NCBI GenBank assembly: GCA_964561545.1
Contig: CAZLQF010000001.1
Span: 186,001-250,000 of the forward strand
Direction of reading: 5' to 3'
Source of the DNA: CAZLQF01 sp964561545
GTDB lineage: Bacteria; Bacteroidota; Bacteroidia; CAILMK01; CAYYUA01
DNA: 64,000 nt
Position 1 is the stretch's first letter. Every line of letters starts with the position of its first letter. The notes beneath the pieces were generated by a model. The model saw only the letters and a program-made list of their open reading frames with translations, was not told the DNA's origin and did no database searches. Below are positions 1 to 8,700 of the stretch, piece by piece. The position numbers and the translations under genes are program-made.

Positions 1-150
1 AGAAATTGGATCCCTTAGTTTTAATCAGGTCTTTCAGCATCTTGTTCACAATGCTTTAAAAAAGCTCAATTACTTCAAATTCGTATGAACAATTTGACAA
101 CAATGCTATCTTAGAGAACTCGGATAGGTTCTGACGGAAATATTGTTAGC
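1..150. other. Window-edge stretch without recognisable gene
   Basis: No convincing reading frame, tRNA or repeat is visible here. It lies downstream of lepA, beyond its terminator, and could include the end or start of a gene outside the window. Confidence 0.4.
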
Positions 151-152
151 AA

Positions 153-174
153 AAGGGCTTGAGAAGCCCTTTTT
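153..174 (-). terminator. Rho-independent terminator of lepA
   Basis: An 8-bp stem (AAGGGCTT / AAGCCCTT) closes a GAG loop and is flanked by T runs on both strands. On the minus strand it starts about 8 bases after the lepA stop codon and ends in TTTT, so it most likely terminates lepA. The symmetry means it could also act on the plus strand. Confidence 0.75.
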
Positions 175-178
175 AAAT

Positions 179-1978
179 CTAATTACCAATCTTCAACAAG
201 GCAAGAAAAGCTTGCTGCGGGACTTCCACGCTACCTATGTTTTTCATTTTCTTCTTACCTTTCTTTTGCTTTTCAAGCAATTTACGTTTACGGGTTACAT
301 CACCACCATAACATTTGGCCGTTACATCCTTTCGCAAGGCACTGATAGACTCCCTGGCAATCACCTTGGCGCCAACAGATGCTTGTATAGCAATTTCGAA
401 TTGCTGCCTGGGAAGTAATTCTTTCAGCTTTTGGCAGATCTTTTTACCATATTCAAAAGCTTTATCGCGGTGAATGATAGCAGAAAGCGCGTCTACAGGT
501 TCTCTGTTAAGCAGGATGTCCAACTTGACCAAATCTGATTTTTGATAACCTGATTGATGGTAATCCAATGAAGCATAGCCCCTGGACATTGATTTAAGTT
601 GGTCATAGAAATCAAAAACGATTTCACTCAAGGGCATCTCAAAAGTTAATTCAACCCGGTTGCGAGTTAAGTAAACCTGGTTCTTCATGGTGCCCCTCCG
701 ATCAATACAAAGCTCCATGATCGGTCCTATAAATTCATCTTTGGTGATAATAGAAGTGGTAATATAAGGCTCTTCAATGTAATCAATGATAGCGGGGTCT
801 GGAAGTTCTGAGGGATTGTTGACAACTCGGGGTTGTTCAACTTCCTGCTCAGAGGTAAAAACATGATAGGAAACGTTGGGGACCGTTACAATCACGTCCA
901 TGTTGTATTCCCGTTCCAGCCGTTCCTGAATGATCTCGAGGTGCAAGAGGCCCAAAAAACCGCAACGAAAGCCAAATCCCAAAGCTATAGATGTTTCCGG
1001 CTGATAAGAAAGCGAGGCATCGTTCAGCTGCAATTTTTCCATGCAAGACCTCAACTCTTCAAATTTTTCTGATTCGGTAGGAAAGATCCCTGCATAAACC
1101 ATCGGCTTTACTTCCTCAAAACCTCCTATTGGCGCCTCACAAGTATTATCAGTGGTTGTAATGGTATCCCCTACTTTTACATCTTTTGCTGTTTTGATGC
1201 CTGATATTAAATAACCTACATCCCCTGCTTCTATTTTCTTCTGGGGTACTTTCTTTAAACCAAGACTCCCAATTTCTTCTGCTTCATACTTATACCCAGT
1301 ATAGTAAAACATCACATTGCTATCTGCATTAAGAATGCCGTTAAAGATCCTAAAATAAACTATTACGCCCCGATAAGGATTGTACACGGAATCAAAAACC
1401 AAAGCCTGTAGTGGAGCTTGAGGGTTGCCTTCCGGAGCTGGTATCCGTTCAACAATAGCATCGAGGATGCCCTCAATACCCATACCAGTTTTGGCACTGA
1501 TCTGTAAAATTTCTTCTTCTTTGGAACCTGTCAATTCCATAATCTGATCTTTCACCTCATCGAGCATAGCACCGGGGAGGTCGATTTTATTAATAACCGG
1601 AATGATCTCAAGGTTATGCTCAATGGCAAGAAAGAGGTTAGATATGGTTTGCGCTTGTATGCCCTGGGAGGCATCCACTACCAAAAGCGCCCCTTCGCAG
1701 GATTTAATAGCTCTTGATACTTCATAAGAAAAATCAACATGACCTGGAGTGTCAATCAGGTTGAAAGTATACTCCTCATTTCCATACTTATAATACATCT
1801 GAATGGCATGGGATTTAATGGTAATACCCCGTTCCCGTTCCAACTCCATGTCATCCAGCATTTGATCCTGAAATTCACGTTTATCTACAGTATTGGTGAG
1901 CTGGAGCATACGATCAGCAAGAGTACTTTTGCCATGATCAATATGCGCAATGATGGAAAAATTTCTAAACTTTTTCAT
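179..1978 (-). CDS. lepA: Elongation factor 4 (LepA), ribosomal back-translocase GTPase
   Basis: This is a translational GTPase of 599 residues, the usual LepA length, that binds stalled or mis-translocated ribosomes. Visible motifs are the P-loop AHIDHGKST (about residues 10-18), switch I RGITIKS, DTPGHVDF and NKIDLP. EF-G-like domains follow, then the LepA-specific C-terminal domain with the basic end KRKLLEKQKKGKKKMK. The frame is open three codons further to a TTG, but the ATG at 1978 gives the canonical N-terminus MKKFRNFSIIAH and is preferred. It is a single gene on the minus strand with its own terminator. A TATTTTTG element lies directly upstream without a clear -33 box. Confidence 0.97.
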   Translation of the reverse strand: MKKFRNFSIIAHIDHGKSTLADRMLQLTNTVDKREFQDQMLDDMELERERGITIKSHAIQMYYKYGNEEYTFNLIDTPGHVDFSYEVSRAIKSCEGALLVVDASQGIQAQTISNLFLAIEHNLEIIPVINKIDLPGAMLDEVKDQIMELTGSKEEEILQISAKTGMGIEGILDAIVERIPAPEGNPQAPLQALVFDSVYNPYRGVIVYFRIFNGILNADSNVMFYYTGYKYEAEEIGSLGLKKVPQKKIEAGDVGYLISGIKTAKDVKVGDTITTTDNTCEAPIGGFEEVKPMVYAGIFPTESEKFEELRSCMEKLQLNDASLSYQPETSIALGFGFRCGFLGLLHLEIIQERLEREYNMDVIVTVPNVSYHVFTSEQEVEQPRVVNNPSELPDPAIIDYIEEPYITTSIITKDEFIGPIMELCIDRRGTMKNQVYLTRNRVELTFEMPLSEIVFDFYDQLKSMSRGYASLDYHQSGYQKSDLVKLDILLNREPVDALSAIIHRDKAFEYGKKICQKLKELLPRQQFEIAIQASVGAKVIARESISALRKDVTAKCYGGDVTRKRKLLEKQKKGKKKMKNIGSVEVPQQAFLALLKIGN

Positions 1979-2177
1979 AAGCTGCAAAAATAAAGTTTTT
2001 TGTAGAGCCGGATATATTTACCTAAGGGAGTATTTTTTCCAGGAACCCCCACCAAATTTTAACGAGAACTCTACATTTTTTAATTAAAGCAAAGCCATAA
2101 AGAAACAACCTTCCAAAAATTAAATTAAGAATGGTAGGCAACTTTTAAAGCGCCTCCTAAACAAGAAGTTTTTAGAC

Positions 2178-2327
2178 ATGCAAAAGGTTCTTGAAGCCTC
2201 TACAATTAGTAAATTAAATCCCTCAGCCTTCGGAATAAACAGAAAGCCTGTCAAGGAGCATTATTTTCTATTACTTCAACGATTTTATGGCGTAGCCTTA
2301 GTTTTGGGGATAACTTTATTGTCATAG
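2178..2327 (+). CDS. Possible small protein, 49 aa, unrecognised
   Basis: An ATG-started frame of 49 codons ends at TAG. The first 35 residues are polar and end in KEHYFLLLQRFYG. The last 12 or so (VALVLGITLLS) are hydrophobic, as in a tail-anchored peptide. I recognise no family. No Shine-Dalgarno or good promoter precedes it, and frames of this length occur by chance in AT-rich spacers, so it is only a candidate. It could also be the remnant of a longer gene. Confidence 0.2.
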   Translation: MQKVLEASTISKLNPSAFGINRKPVKEHYFLLLQRFYGVALVLGITLLS

Positions 2328-2348
2328 GACTTTTTTAATTTACTTTTG
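2318..2348 (+). promoter_or_regulatory. Candidate Bacteroidota-type promoter for the desaturase
   Basis: TTG (2319-2321), a 19-base spacer and TACTTTTG (2341-2348) match the Bacteroidota -33/-7 pattern. Use of this site would leave a leader of about 285 bases before the desaturase ATG, which is long. The match is reasonable but unproven. Confidence 0.4.
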
Positions 2349-2638
2349 CTCGCAAAAAATGGGCATATTTCATTTATAGGTTTACTACGTCGCTTAAATG
2401 TTTGTATCTTCCTATTTTAAATGAACTTTTAAAACATTGACCGCGTTAATAAGTGTAAGTTGTCGTTTTGTAAGATATAGTATGATTGCTCGCCAAAGTT
2501 TTCTCTTCACTTCCTGCAAAATTCAACAAAGCATAAGCACTTGGGCTTGATTAGTTGGCAGGATTTCCTCTCACCTTTTCATTCAAAAAATGCTTTTAGA
2601 CAAGCTAAAATTAGTTAAAGATAGTATTATTATTATTT

Positions 2639-3745
2639 ATGCAACACCCAAAATTTAGAAAAACCAATAGCACAGGCTTTTCGAAAACACTGAGAACCAG
2701 GGTCAATGAGTACTTTAAGGAGAAAAATTTAAGTAAACAAGCCAATGCGAACATGATTATTAAGACGATTATCATGTTATCTTTATTTTTTGTTCCCCTG
2801 ATTATTTTAAGCACAGGCTTTATAACCAATCCATTAGCACTTTTCGCCATGTATTTAACCAGCGGCATAGGAATGGCTGGAGTTGGCATGGGCGTAATGC
2901 ACGATGCCAATCATGGATCCTATTCCAAAAACAAAAAGGTTAATGAATTGCTGGGTTACACAATGAACCTAATTGGCGCTAACGCCAGAGTGTGGAAAAT
3001 CCAACACAACGTACTTCACCATACCTACACCAACATTGAAGATGCAGATGACGACATTGCAACCCCATTTTTTCTAAGATTTTCACCCAATGATCATAAA
3101 CATTGGCTTAACAAATACCAGCATATTTATACTTGGTTCTTTTATGGGCTTTCTACCATTATGTGGATTACCGTCAAAGATTTTATGAACCTTAACCGCT
3201 TTTACAACATGGGTTTGGTAAAAGCTAATATAACTAAAGAGAATTTGAAGGTTGCTGTCTGGAAGTTGGTTTATTATTCTTATGCCTTGGTGCTTCCCTT
3301 AATCATGATACCTTTAAACCCATGGTTGATTGTACTGGCCTTTTTAAGCATGCATTTCTTTACAGGGTTTGTAATCAGCACAATTTTTCAAACGGCTCAT
3401 GTAATGCCCAATGCTGATTATCCTTTACCTAATGATGATAGTGAAATCGAAAACGAATGGTTAGTACATCAAATGGCTACGACCACCAATTACGCACCCC
3501 AAAGTAAAGTTTTATCATGGTTCATCGGAGGGTTGAATTTTCAAGTAGAACATCATTTACTTCCTAATGTCTGCCATGTACATTATAAAGAACTTGCGCC
3601 TATTGTCAAGCAAACAGCCCAAGAATACGGCATCCCTTATAATTACAAAGCAACATTTTTAGACGCAGTAGTTGATCATGTTAAAATGCTGCGTTACTTA
3701 GGCACAGCTGAACCACCAGAAGGATTTCAAAAACAAACCAATTAG
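2639..3745 (+). CDS. Membrane fatty acid (acyl-CoA/linoleoyl-CoA-type) desaturase
   Basis: This 368-residue integral membrane di-iron desaturase introduces a double bond into membrane acyl chains. The three histidine boxes are present: HDANH (88-92), HNVLHH (123-128) and QVEHH (302-306). The QxxHH third box is the signature of the front-end/linoleoyl-CoA desaturase branch, but no cytochrome b5 domain is fused. Hydrophobic segments lie around residues 42-85 and 215-250. The DEAD-box helicase starts 32 bases downstream on the same strand and may be co-transcribed. The substrate and regiospecificity cannot be read from the sequence. A role in raising membrane fluidity fits the neighbouring RNA helicase and cold-shock protein, but that is inference. 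Confidence 0.88.
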   Translation: MQHPKFRKTNSTGFSKTLRTRVNEYFKEKNLSKQANANMIIKTIIMLSLFFVPLIILSTGFITNPLALFAMYLTSGIGMAGVGMGVMHDANHGSYSKNKKVNELLGYTMNLIGANARVWKIQHNVLHHTYTNIEDADDDIATPFFLRFSPNDHKHWLNKYQHIYTWFFYGLSTIMWITVKDFMNLNRFYNMGLVKANITKENLKVAVWKLVYYSYALVLPLIMIPLNPWLIVLAFLSMHFFTGFVISTIFQTAHVMPNADYPLPNDDSEIENEWLVHQMATTTNYAPQSKVLSWFIGGLNFQVEHHLLPNVCHVHYKELAPIVKQTAQEYGIPYNYKATFLDAVVDHVKMLRYLGTAEPPEGFQKQTN

Positions 3746-3777
3746 TATTAAAAGCTACAGACATTTAAACCAATCTA

Positions 3778-4989
3778 ATGAATAAAACAAGACCAACAAA
3801 AAAGAGAACAACACGCTTTCCAAGAAAAAACAATACAGCTTTTTCTGGTAAAAGGGGCCAAACCAAAAAGAAGAAAAACGAATCAACACTCGATCCCAAT
3901 AGCTTGGTCATGGAGGCGTCAAATGGCCAATCCAATAGCTATCAACCATCAAGAACATTTAATGAGATGCCCCTCCATGCTCAATTAAAGGCAAACATTG
4001 ATCGCATGGGATTTACATTGCCTACCCAAATCCAAGAAGAAAGTTTGGAGCAACTTAAGGCTGAACACGATTTGGTAGGTGTGGCAAATACCGGCACCGG
4101 TAAAACAGGTGCCTTCCTTATCCCGATCATTGATCAATTGCTCAATGAACCCAAATCAGCACAATCACTTGTGATTGTGCCCACAAGGGAGCTTGCCAAA
4201 CAAGTAGAGGATGAGTTTAAAAGCCTTGCAAAAGGCACGGACATTTATGTTTCCAGCTTTATAGGTGGAACAAGTGTGGGCCGTGACATTAGCAAATTAA
4301 AAAAACACAACGACCTTATCATTGGAACACCTGGCCGCTTACTCGATCTAGCCAATCGGGGCTTCCTTAAGTTGGAAAATATTGCAAACCTCGTGCTCGA
4401 TGAATTCGACCGCATGCTGGATATGGGATTTGTGAACGATATTAAGCAAATGGTACAATCTATGTATAACCGGAAGCAAACCATGCTTTTTTCGGCTACC
4501 ATTGATCATACACAACAATCAATCATTAACGAACTACTGAACAATCCAGCGGAAGTTAAAGTAAGTAAAAGTTCATTGGCAAGTGGCCAAATTGAACAAG
4601 ACATTATTCGCGTACCCGAGGATGGTGATAAATTTAGCATGTTAGTGGACTTGCTAAACGGAGAGGGTTTCGACAAGGTGCTGATCTTTGTTGAAACAAA
4701 ACGCCGTGTAGATCAAGTAAACAAGAAATTACGGCAATCAGGTATTAAAGCCGATCTTATTCACGGAGACAAGACCCAGAACTACCGAACCAATGCCCTT
4801 GATAAATTTAAGAAAGGCAAGGTTCAGGTTTTGGTTGCTACAGATGTTGCAGCCAGAGGTATTGATGTAACGGACATTTCTCACGTCATCAATTATCAGC
4901 TTCCTATGAACTACGAAAGTTATCTGCATCGTATTGGCCGCACAGGGCGTGCAGGCAAAAGCGGTAAGGCTTTTACCTTCGTAGATTAA
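3778..4989 (+). CDS. DEAD-box-family ATP-dependent RNA helicase (DEFD variant)
   Basis: The protein has 403 residues. A basic, Lys/Arg-rich tail of about 45 residues precedes the two RecA domains. Visible motifs are the Q motif (LPTQIQ), Walker A ANTGTGKT, PTRELAKQ, TPGRLLDL, motif II as DEFD (codons 4399-4410) in place of DEAD, SAT, the domain 2 motif ARGID and motif VI HRIGRTGRAG. The chain stops about 11 residues after motif VI, so no C-terminal extension exists. Such helicases unwind mRNA or rRNA structure and act in ribosome assembly and cold growth. It lies between a desaturase and a cold-shock gene, all on the plus strand. The family assignment is firm but the RhlE/CsdA-type subgroup is not. 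Confidence 0.93.
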   Translation: MNKTRPTKKRTTRFPRKNNTAFSGKRGQTKKKKNESTLDPNSLVMEASNGQSNSYQPSRTFNEMPLHAQLKANIDRMGFTLPTQIQEESLEQLKAEHDLVGVANTGTGKTGAFLIPIIDQLLNEPKSAQSLVIVPTRELAKQVEDEFKSLAKGTDIYVSSFIGGTSVGRDISKLKKHNDLIIGTPGRLLDLANRGFLKLENIANLVLDEFDRMLDMGFVNDIKQMVQSMYNRKQTMLFSATIDHTQQSIINELLNNPAEVKVSKSSLASGQIEQDIIRVPEDGDKFSMLVDLLNGEGFDKVLIFVETKRRVDQVNKKLRQSGIKADLIHGDKTQNYRTNALDKFKKGKVQVLVATDVAARGIDVTDISHVINYQLPMNYESYLHRIGRTGRAGKSGKAFTFVD

Positions 4990-4992
4990 TAC

Positions 4993-5032
4993 AAGGCGGT
5001 CATTTGGGCCTTCAAGTCCCGAATGACCCCTT
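4993..5032 (+). promoter_or_regulatory. Hairpin between helicase gene and cold-shock gene
   Basis: Left arm AAGG, bulged C, then GGTCATTTGGG (4998-5008). Right arm CCCGAATGACC (5018-5028), then CCTT. That makes about 15 paired positions with one G-U pair and a 9-base loop. No T run follows, so a classic terminator is unlikely. It sits 42-81 bases before the cold-shock start codon and could be a leader structure or an mRNA 3-prime end stabiliser. Confidence 0.5.
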
Positions 5033-5073
5033 CAACTAAGCTTAACATTTTTTAACAATAGAAATTATTTATC

Positions 5074-5271
5074 ATGAAAGAAGGAACAGTAAAGTTTTTT
5101 GACAGTACCAAAGGTTTTGGTTTTATTAAACCTGAAGAAGGTGGCGATGACATTTTTGTTCACGAAAGTGGTTTGATCCATGAGATTAGTGAAAACGATA
5201 AAGTCAAGTATGAAGTCACTGAGGGGAGAAAAGGATTGAACGCTATTAATGTAGAGTTGGTAGAGGAATAA
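5074..5271 (+). CDS. Cold-shock domain protein (CspA family)
   Basis: This single OB-fold cold-shock domain of 65 residues is the standard CspA length. RNP1 is seen as KGFGFI (residues 13-18) and RNP2 as DIFVHES (25-31). It binds single-stranded RNA or DNA and melts mRNA structure. The gene follows the RNA helicase by 84 bases and ends in a strong terminator. Whether it is cold-inducible or constitutive cannot be told, because both kinds have this sequence. A leader hairpin lies upstream. Confidence 0.95.
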   Translation: MKEGTVKFFDSTKGFGFIKPEEGGDDIFVHESGLIHEISENDKVKYEVTEGRKGLNAINVELVEE

Positions 5272-5293
5272 CCTTTTTCTTCTTAAAAATGAT

Positions 5294-5319
5294 AAAAGCC
5301 CTCTTTCGAGAGGGCTTTT
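5294..5319 (+). terminator. Strong terminator with TTCG tetraloop
   Basis: A perfect 11-bp stem, AAAAGCCCTCT / AGAGGGCTTTT, closes a TTCG loop, an extra-stable tetraloop in RNA. It ends in TTTT and lies 22 bases after the cold-shock stop codon. Confidence 0.9.
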
Positions 5320-5712
5320 GTTATTACGGCCTTTTTCAGTTTTTACGGGCAATAACAACACTTTAACCTTTATTGATAACGCTCAGCGAAATCGGCAAAA
5401 TTCTAAGGATAAAAAAACACTAATTGTTGTAAAAGCAAACAAATATTTAACTAAAAAACCTGCTAATATTTTAGTTATTGGTTCACCTTCATCCAATAAT
5501 TGCTCATTCAGCAAGTTCTTCGATTCATTTTCAAGGCTATTTTTCCCTCAGGGGAATTAACTTGAGTTAAAACTACTTAAAACCCAAAGTAGTTAATTTC
5601 CGTTCCTTTTGATGAAGTTCTCTTAGATTTTTAGATCAACCACTTCTCAAATCAATTCTGTGGTATTATTGTTGTAATAATGACCGAAAACTGATTAAAT
5701 AAAAGTGAGGGT
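5320..5712. other. Intergenic region with a short inverted repeat
   Basis: No supported gene. Just upstream of the DUF4175 gene, positions 5662-5685 form an inverted repeat (GGT-ATTATT, 5-base spacer, AATAAT-G-ACC). It could be an operator or a weak hairpin. No clear TAnnTTTG promoter was found for the downstream gene. Confidence 0.35.
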
Positions 5713-8700
5713 ATGAACAATTACCAACTCCTGGTACAAAAGCTGGATGAATTCATTCGTAAGTATTACAAGAATCAAGCTTTGCGAGGGCTTATTTATA
5801 CAGCTGCTTTTTTGCTGATCACCTATCTTGCTGTTAGCTTGATTGAGTACTTTGCGCATTTCAGCACTACGGTTCGAACGGTGCTTTTTTATTTATTTTT
5901 AGTTTTAAACCTTGCTGTATTGGGATGGTTCGTAGCCATGCCCCTCTTTCACCTGCTCAGGCTCGGTAAGATGATTTCCCATGAGCAAGCAGCTCAAATA
6001 ATTGGTAATCATTTCCCAAATGTTCAGGATAAGCTGCTCAATACGCTCCAATTGAAAAAAATGGCCGATGAAGCCAACAGTGAAGGTGAGCAGCAGGTCA
6101 TCATGGCCAGCATCGATCAAAAGATCGTGGACTTAAAACCGGTACCATTCACGCATGCGATTAACCTCGGTGAAAATAAGCGATACCTGAAATATGCAGC
6201 TGCCCCACTCATTGTAATGCTGCTCTTGTTTTTTTCTGCTCCCCACACCTTGCTTGAGAGTACAGAAAGGCTCATTGACCATCAAAAATATTACGAGGTC
6301 GAAGCGCCATTTGATTTCAACCTTAAAAATGAAGAGCTAAAAGCAGTGAAGCAGGAAAACTTTGAAGTTGACCTTGAAATTACTGGAAAGCAGTATCCGA
6401 ATGAAGTTTATGTTGTTATCGATGGGCAACAATACCGCATGAATAAAGACTCCAAGCAGGAATTTCACTACACGGTACGGAATCCAAGGGAGAATTTTGA
6501 GATGCAATTCTATGCCAATGGATTTTTCTCGCGTCCTTACGATGTAACGGTACTTCCAAAACCCATTTTACAAAAGTTTACCGTTAAGCTTGACTATCCA
6601 GATTACATAGGCAAGCAAGAGAATTCTAAGGAGAATGTAGGTGATTTGACGATTCCGGCCGGAACGAAAGTAAGTTGGAAGTTTCACACCCAAAATACCA
6701 AAGAGCTCGACATTGTATTTAATGACACCACTATTGCCACATCACGAAACGCTGAAAACCGCTTTGATTTTGAACGGACTTTTATGGATAACAGCCGTTA
6801 CTACATTGAGGCATCGAACAAGCACCTTGACAGCGAGGACTCCATCGTTCATTACGTTTCAGTGATACCAGATGCTTATCCCAACATTCAAGTGAAAAAA
6901 GAAAATGATACCCTTTCTGAAAAAAGGTTGTTCTTTACAGGGGAGGCTTCTGATGATTATGGTTTAACCCGGTTAACTTTTAATTACGAATACACAGAAA
7001 GTAAAGATTCCACCAAGCTAAACCGCCCCCTTCAAACGGAATCTTTAGGAATCGACAACAATAACATCGTCCAGAATTTCTTCCACTCCTGGAATCTTAA
7101 CGAACTTAACATCAAACCCGGGGATGAAGTCACTTATTATTTTGAATTGTGGGACAATGACCGCGTTAATGGAGCCAAATCAACCCGTAGCAAGAAGTTT
7201 GTTTTCAAAGCGCCTACTGAAGAAGAATTGAAAACGCAAATGGATAAGACCGGGAAGCAAATTAAATCCCAATTGGCCAGTGCTAACAAAAAAGCAAAGG
7301 AACTCAAAGAAAAGATGGATAAAGCCCGCCAGAAGTTGCTTGAAAACAAAAAAATGGAATGGGAAGACCAGAAGTTCATTGACCAGTTGATGAAGGAGCA
7401 AAAGCAGCTTCAGAAAAACATGAAGAAAATTAAAAACGAATACAAGCAAAACCTTCAAAAGCAAAAAGAATACAACCAACTGGATCAGCAAATGCAACAA
7501 AAGTTTGAACAACTCAAGGAGCTATTTGACAAAACCATGACTAAGGAAATGAAGAAAAAGCTTGAGGATATTGAAAAGATGATGAAGGAAAACCGTAAAA
7601 AAGACCTGAAGAAGGAATTGGAAAAGATGGAAAAGGATAACAAATCCCTTGAAAAAGAGTTGGACCGTAAGCTTGAGTTATTCAAACAAATGGAGCTTGA
7701 GCAAAAAATGGAAAAGGTAGCAGAGGAACTGGATAAAATGTCCAAGAAACAGGAGGAGCTTTCAAAAGAAACCAAAAAGCTGGACGAGCAGCAAGAAAAC
7801 ATGGAAAACGACTCCTTCAAGAAAAAGCAAGAAGAACTCAAAAAGCAACAAGAGGATTTAAACAAGGAGTTTGAGGAAAAACAAAAAGAAATGGATGAGA
7901 TTAAAAAGCTCAATCAAGACCTTGAATCTCCGAATGACTTAGAAAATACAAAGCAACAACAAAAAGAAATCCAGCAAAAACAACAACAAAGCATGCAAAA
8001 CATGCAGCAAAACCAGAATCAAGATGCCTCTGAAAACCAAAAAGATGCGTCTGAAAAAATGGAGGAGCTTTCAGAGCAAATGCAATCAATGATGGCCGGT
8101 ATGCAGCAAAAATCCATCCAACTTAACTACCAAAAAGTGAGGCAAATCCTTGAAAACCTGGTGCATATGTCAACTGAACAGGAAGAACTTATTGAAAAGT
8201 TTGAGGGCATTCGAGACTACAATCCGCAATATGTAGAGCTTGGCCAAAAGCAAGCAAAATTAAAAGAAGATGCCGAAATGATCGAGGATAGTTTATTGGC
8301 ATTGAGTAAAAAGGTTGTCATGATCAAATCTCACGTCAATGAGCAAATAAGCGATATTAATTATTACATGGATAAAACCCGTGAATATTTATCCGACCGT
8401 AAAATTGGAGAAGTAAGAAAGTCTCAGCAGTACATCATGACGGCCACCAACAACCTGGCCAACATGCTAAATGACATTATGGACCAAATGCAGCAGCAAA
8501 TGGCCTCCCAAATGAAGGGAAGCCAAATGTGTCAGAATCCCAAATCAGGCCAGGGTAAGAAATCAGGTAAGATGGGTAAGATGAAGAAAATGCAACAAAA
8601 ACTGGGTAAGAAACTAAATCAGTTAAAAAAGGGCAAACAACCCGGACGGCAGGGAGCCAACAGTAAACAATTAGCACGCATGGCAGAATTACAGCAACAA

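Larger units (their letters stand above)
1979..2638. other. 660-base intergenic region between lepA and the desaturase
   Basis: lepA and the desaturase diverge from this region, so it must hold both promoters. It contains a TTG-N19-TACTTTTG promoter-like element (2319-2348, plus strand) and a 49-codon open frame (2178-2327). No tRNA, hairpin terminator or repeat was recognised. The A+T content is high. Confidence 0.5.

Noticed and set aside
143..418. 91-codon plus-strand frame overlapping the lepA end
   Set aside because: It is antisense to a certain gene and has no family resemblance.
179..1987. lepA starting at TTG 1987
   Set aside because: The ATG three codons downstream gives the conserved N-terminus.
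5383..5547. 54-codon minus-strand frame without ATG, encoding a hydrophobic stretch (ITKILAGFLVKYLFAF)
   Set aside because: No start codon and stops close upstream; it could be a gene remnant, but nothing supports it beyond composition.
5318..5560. 80-codon plus-strand frame after the cold-shock terminator
   Set aside because: It starts within the terminator tail, has no promoter or family motif, and looks like chance.
7180..7913. Minus-strand frames rich in Leu, Phe and Ser inside the DUF4175 gene
   Set aside because: They are mirror images of the Lys/Glu/Gln-rich coiled-coil codons.
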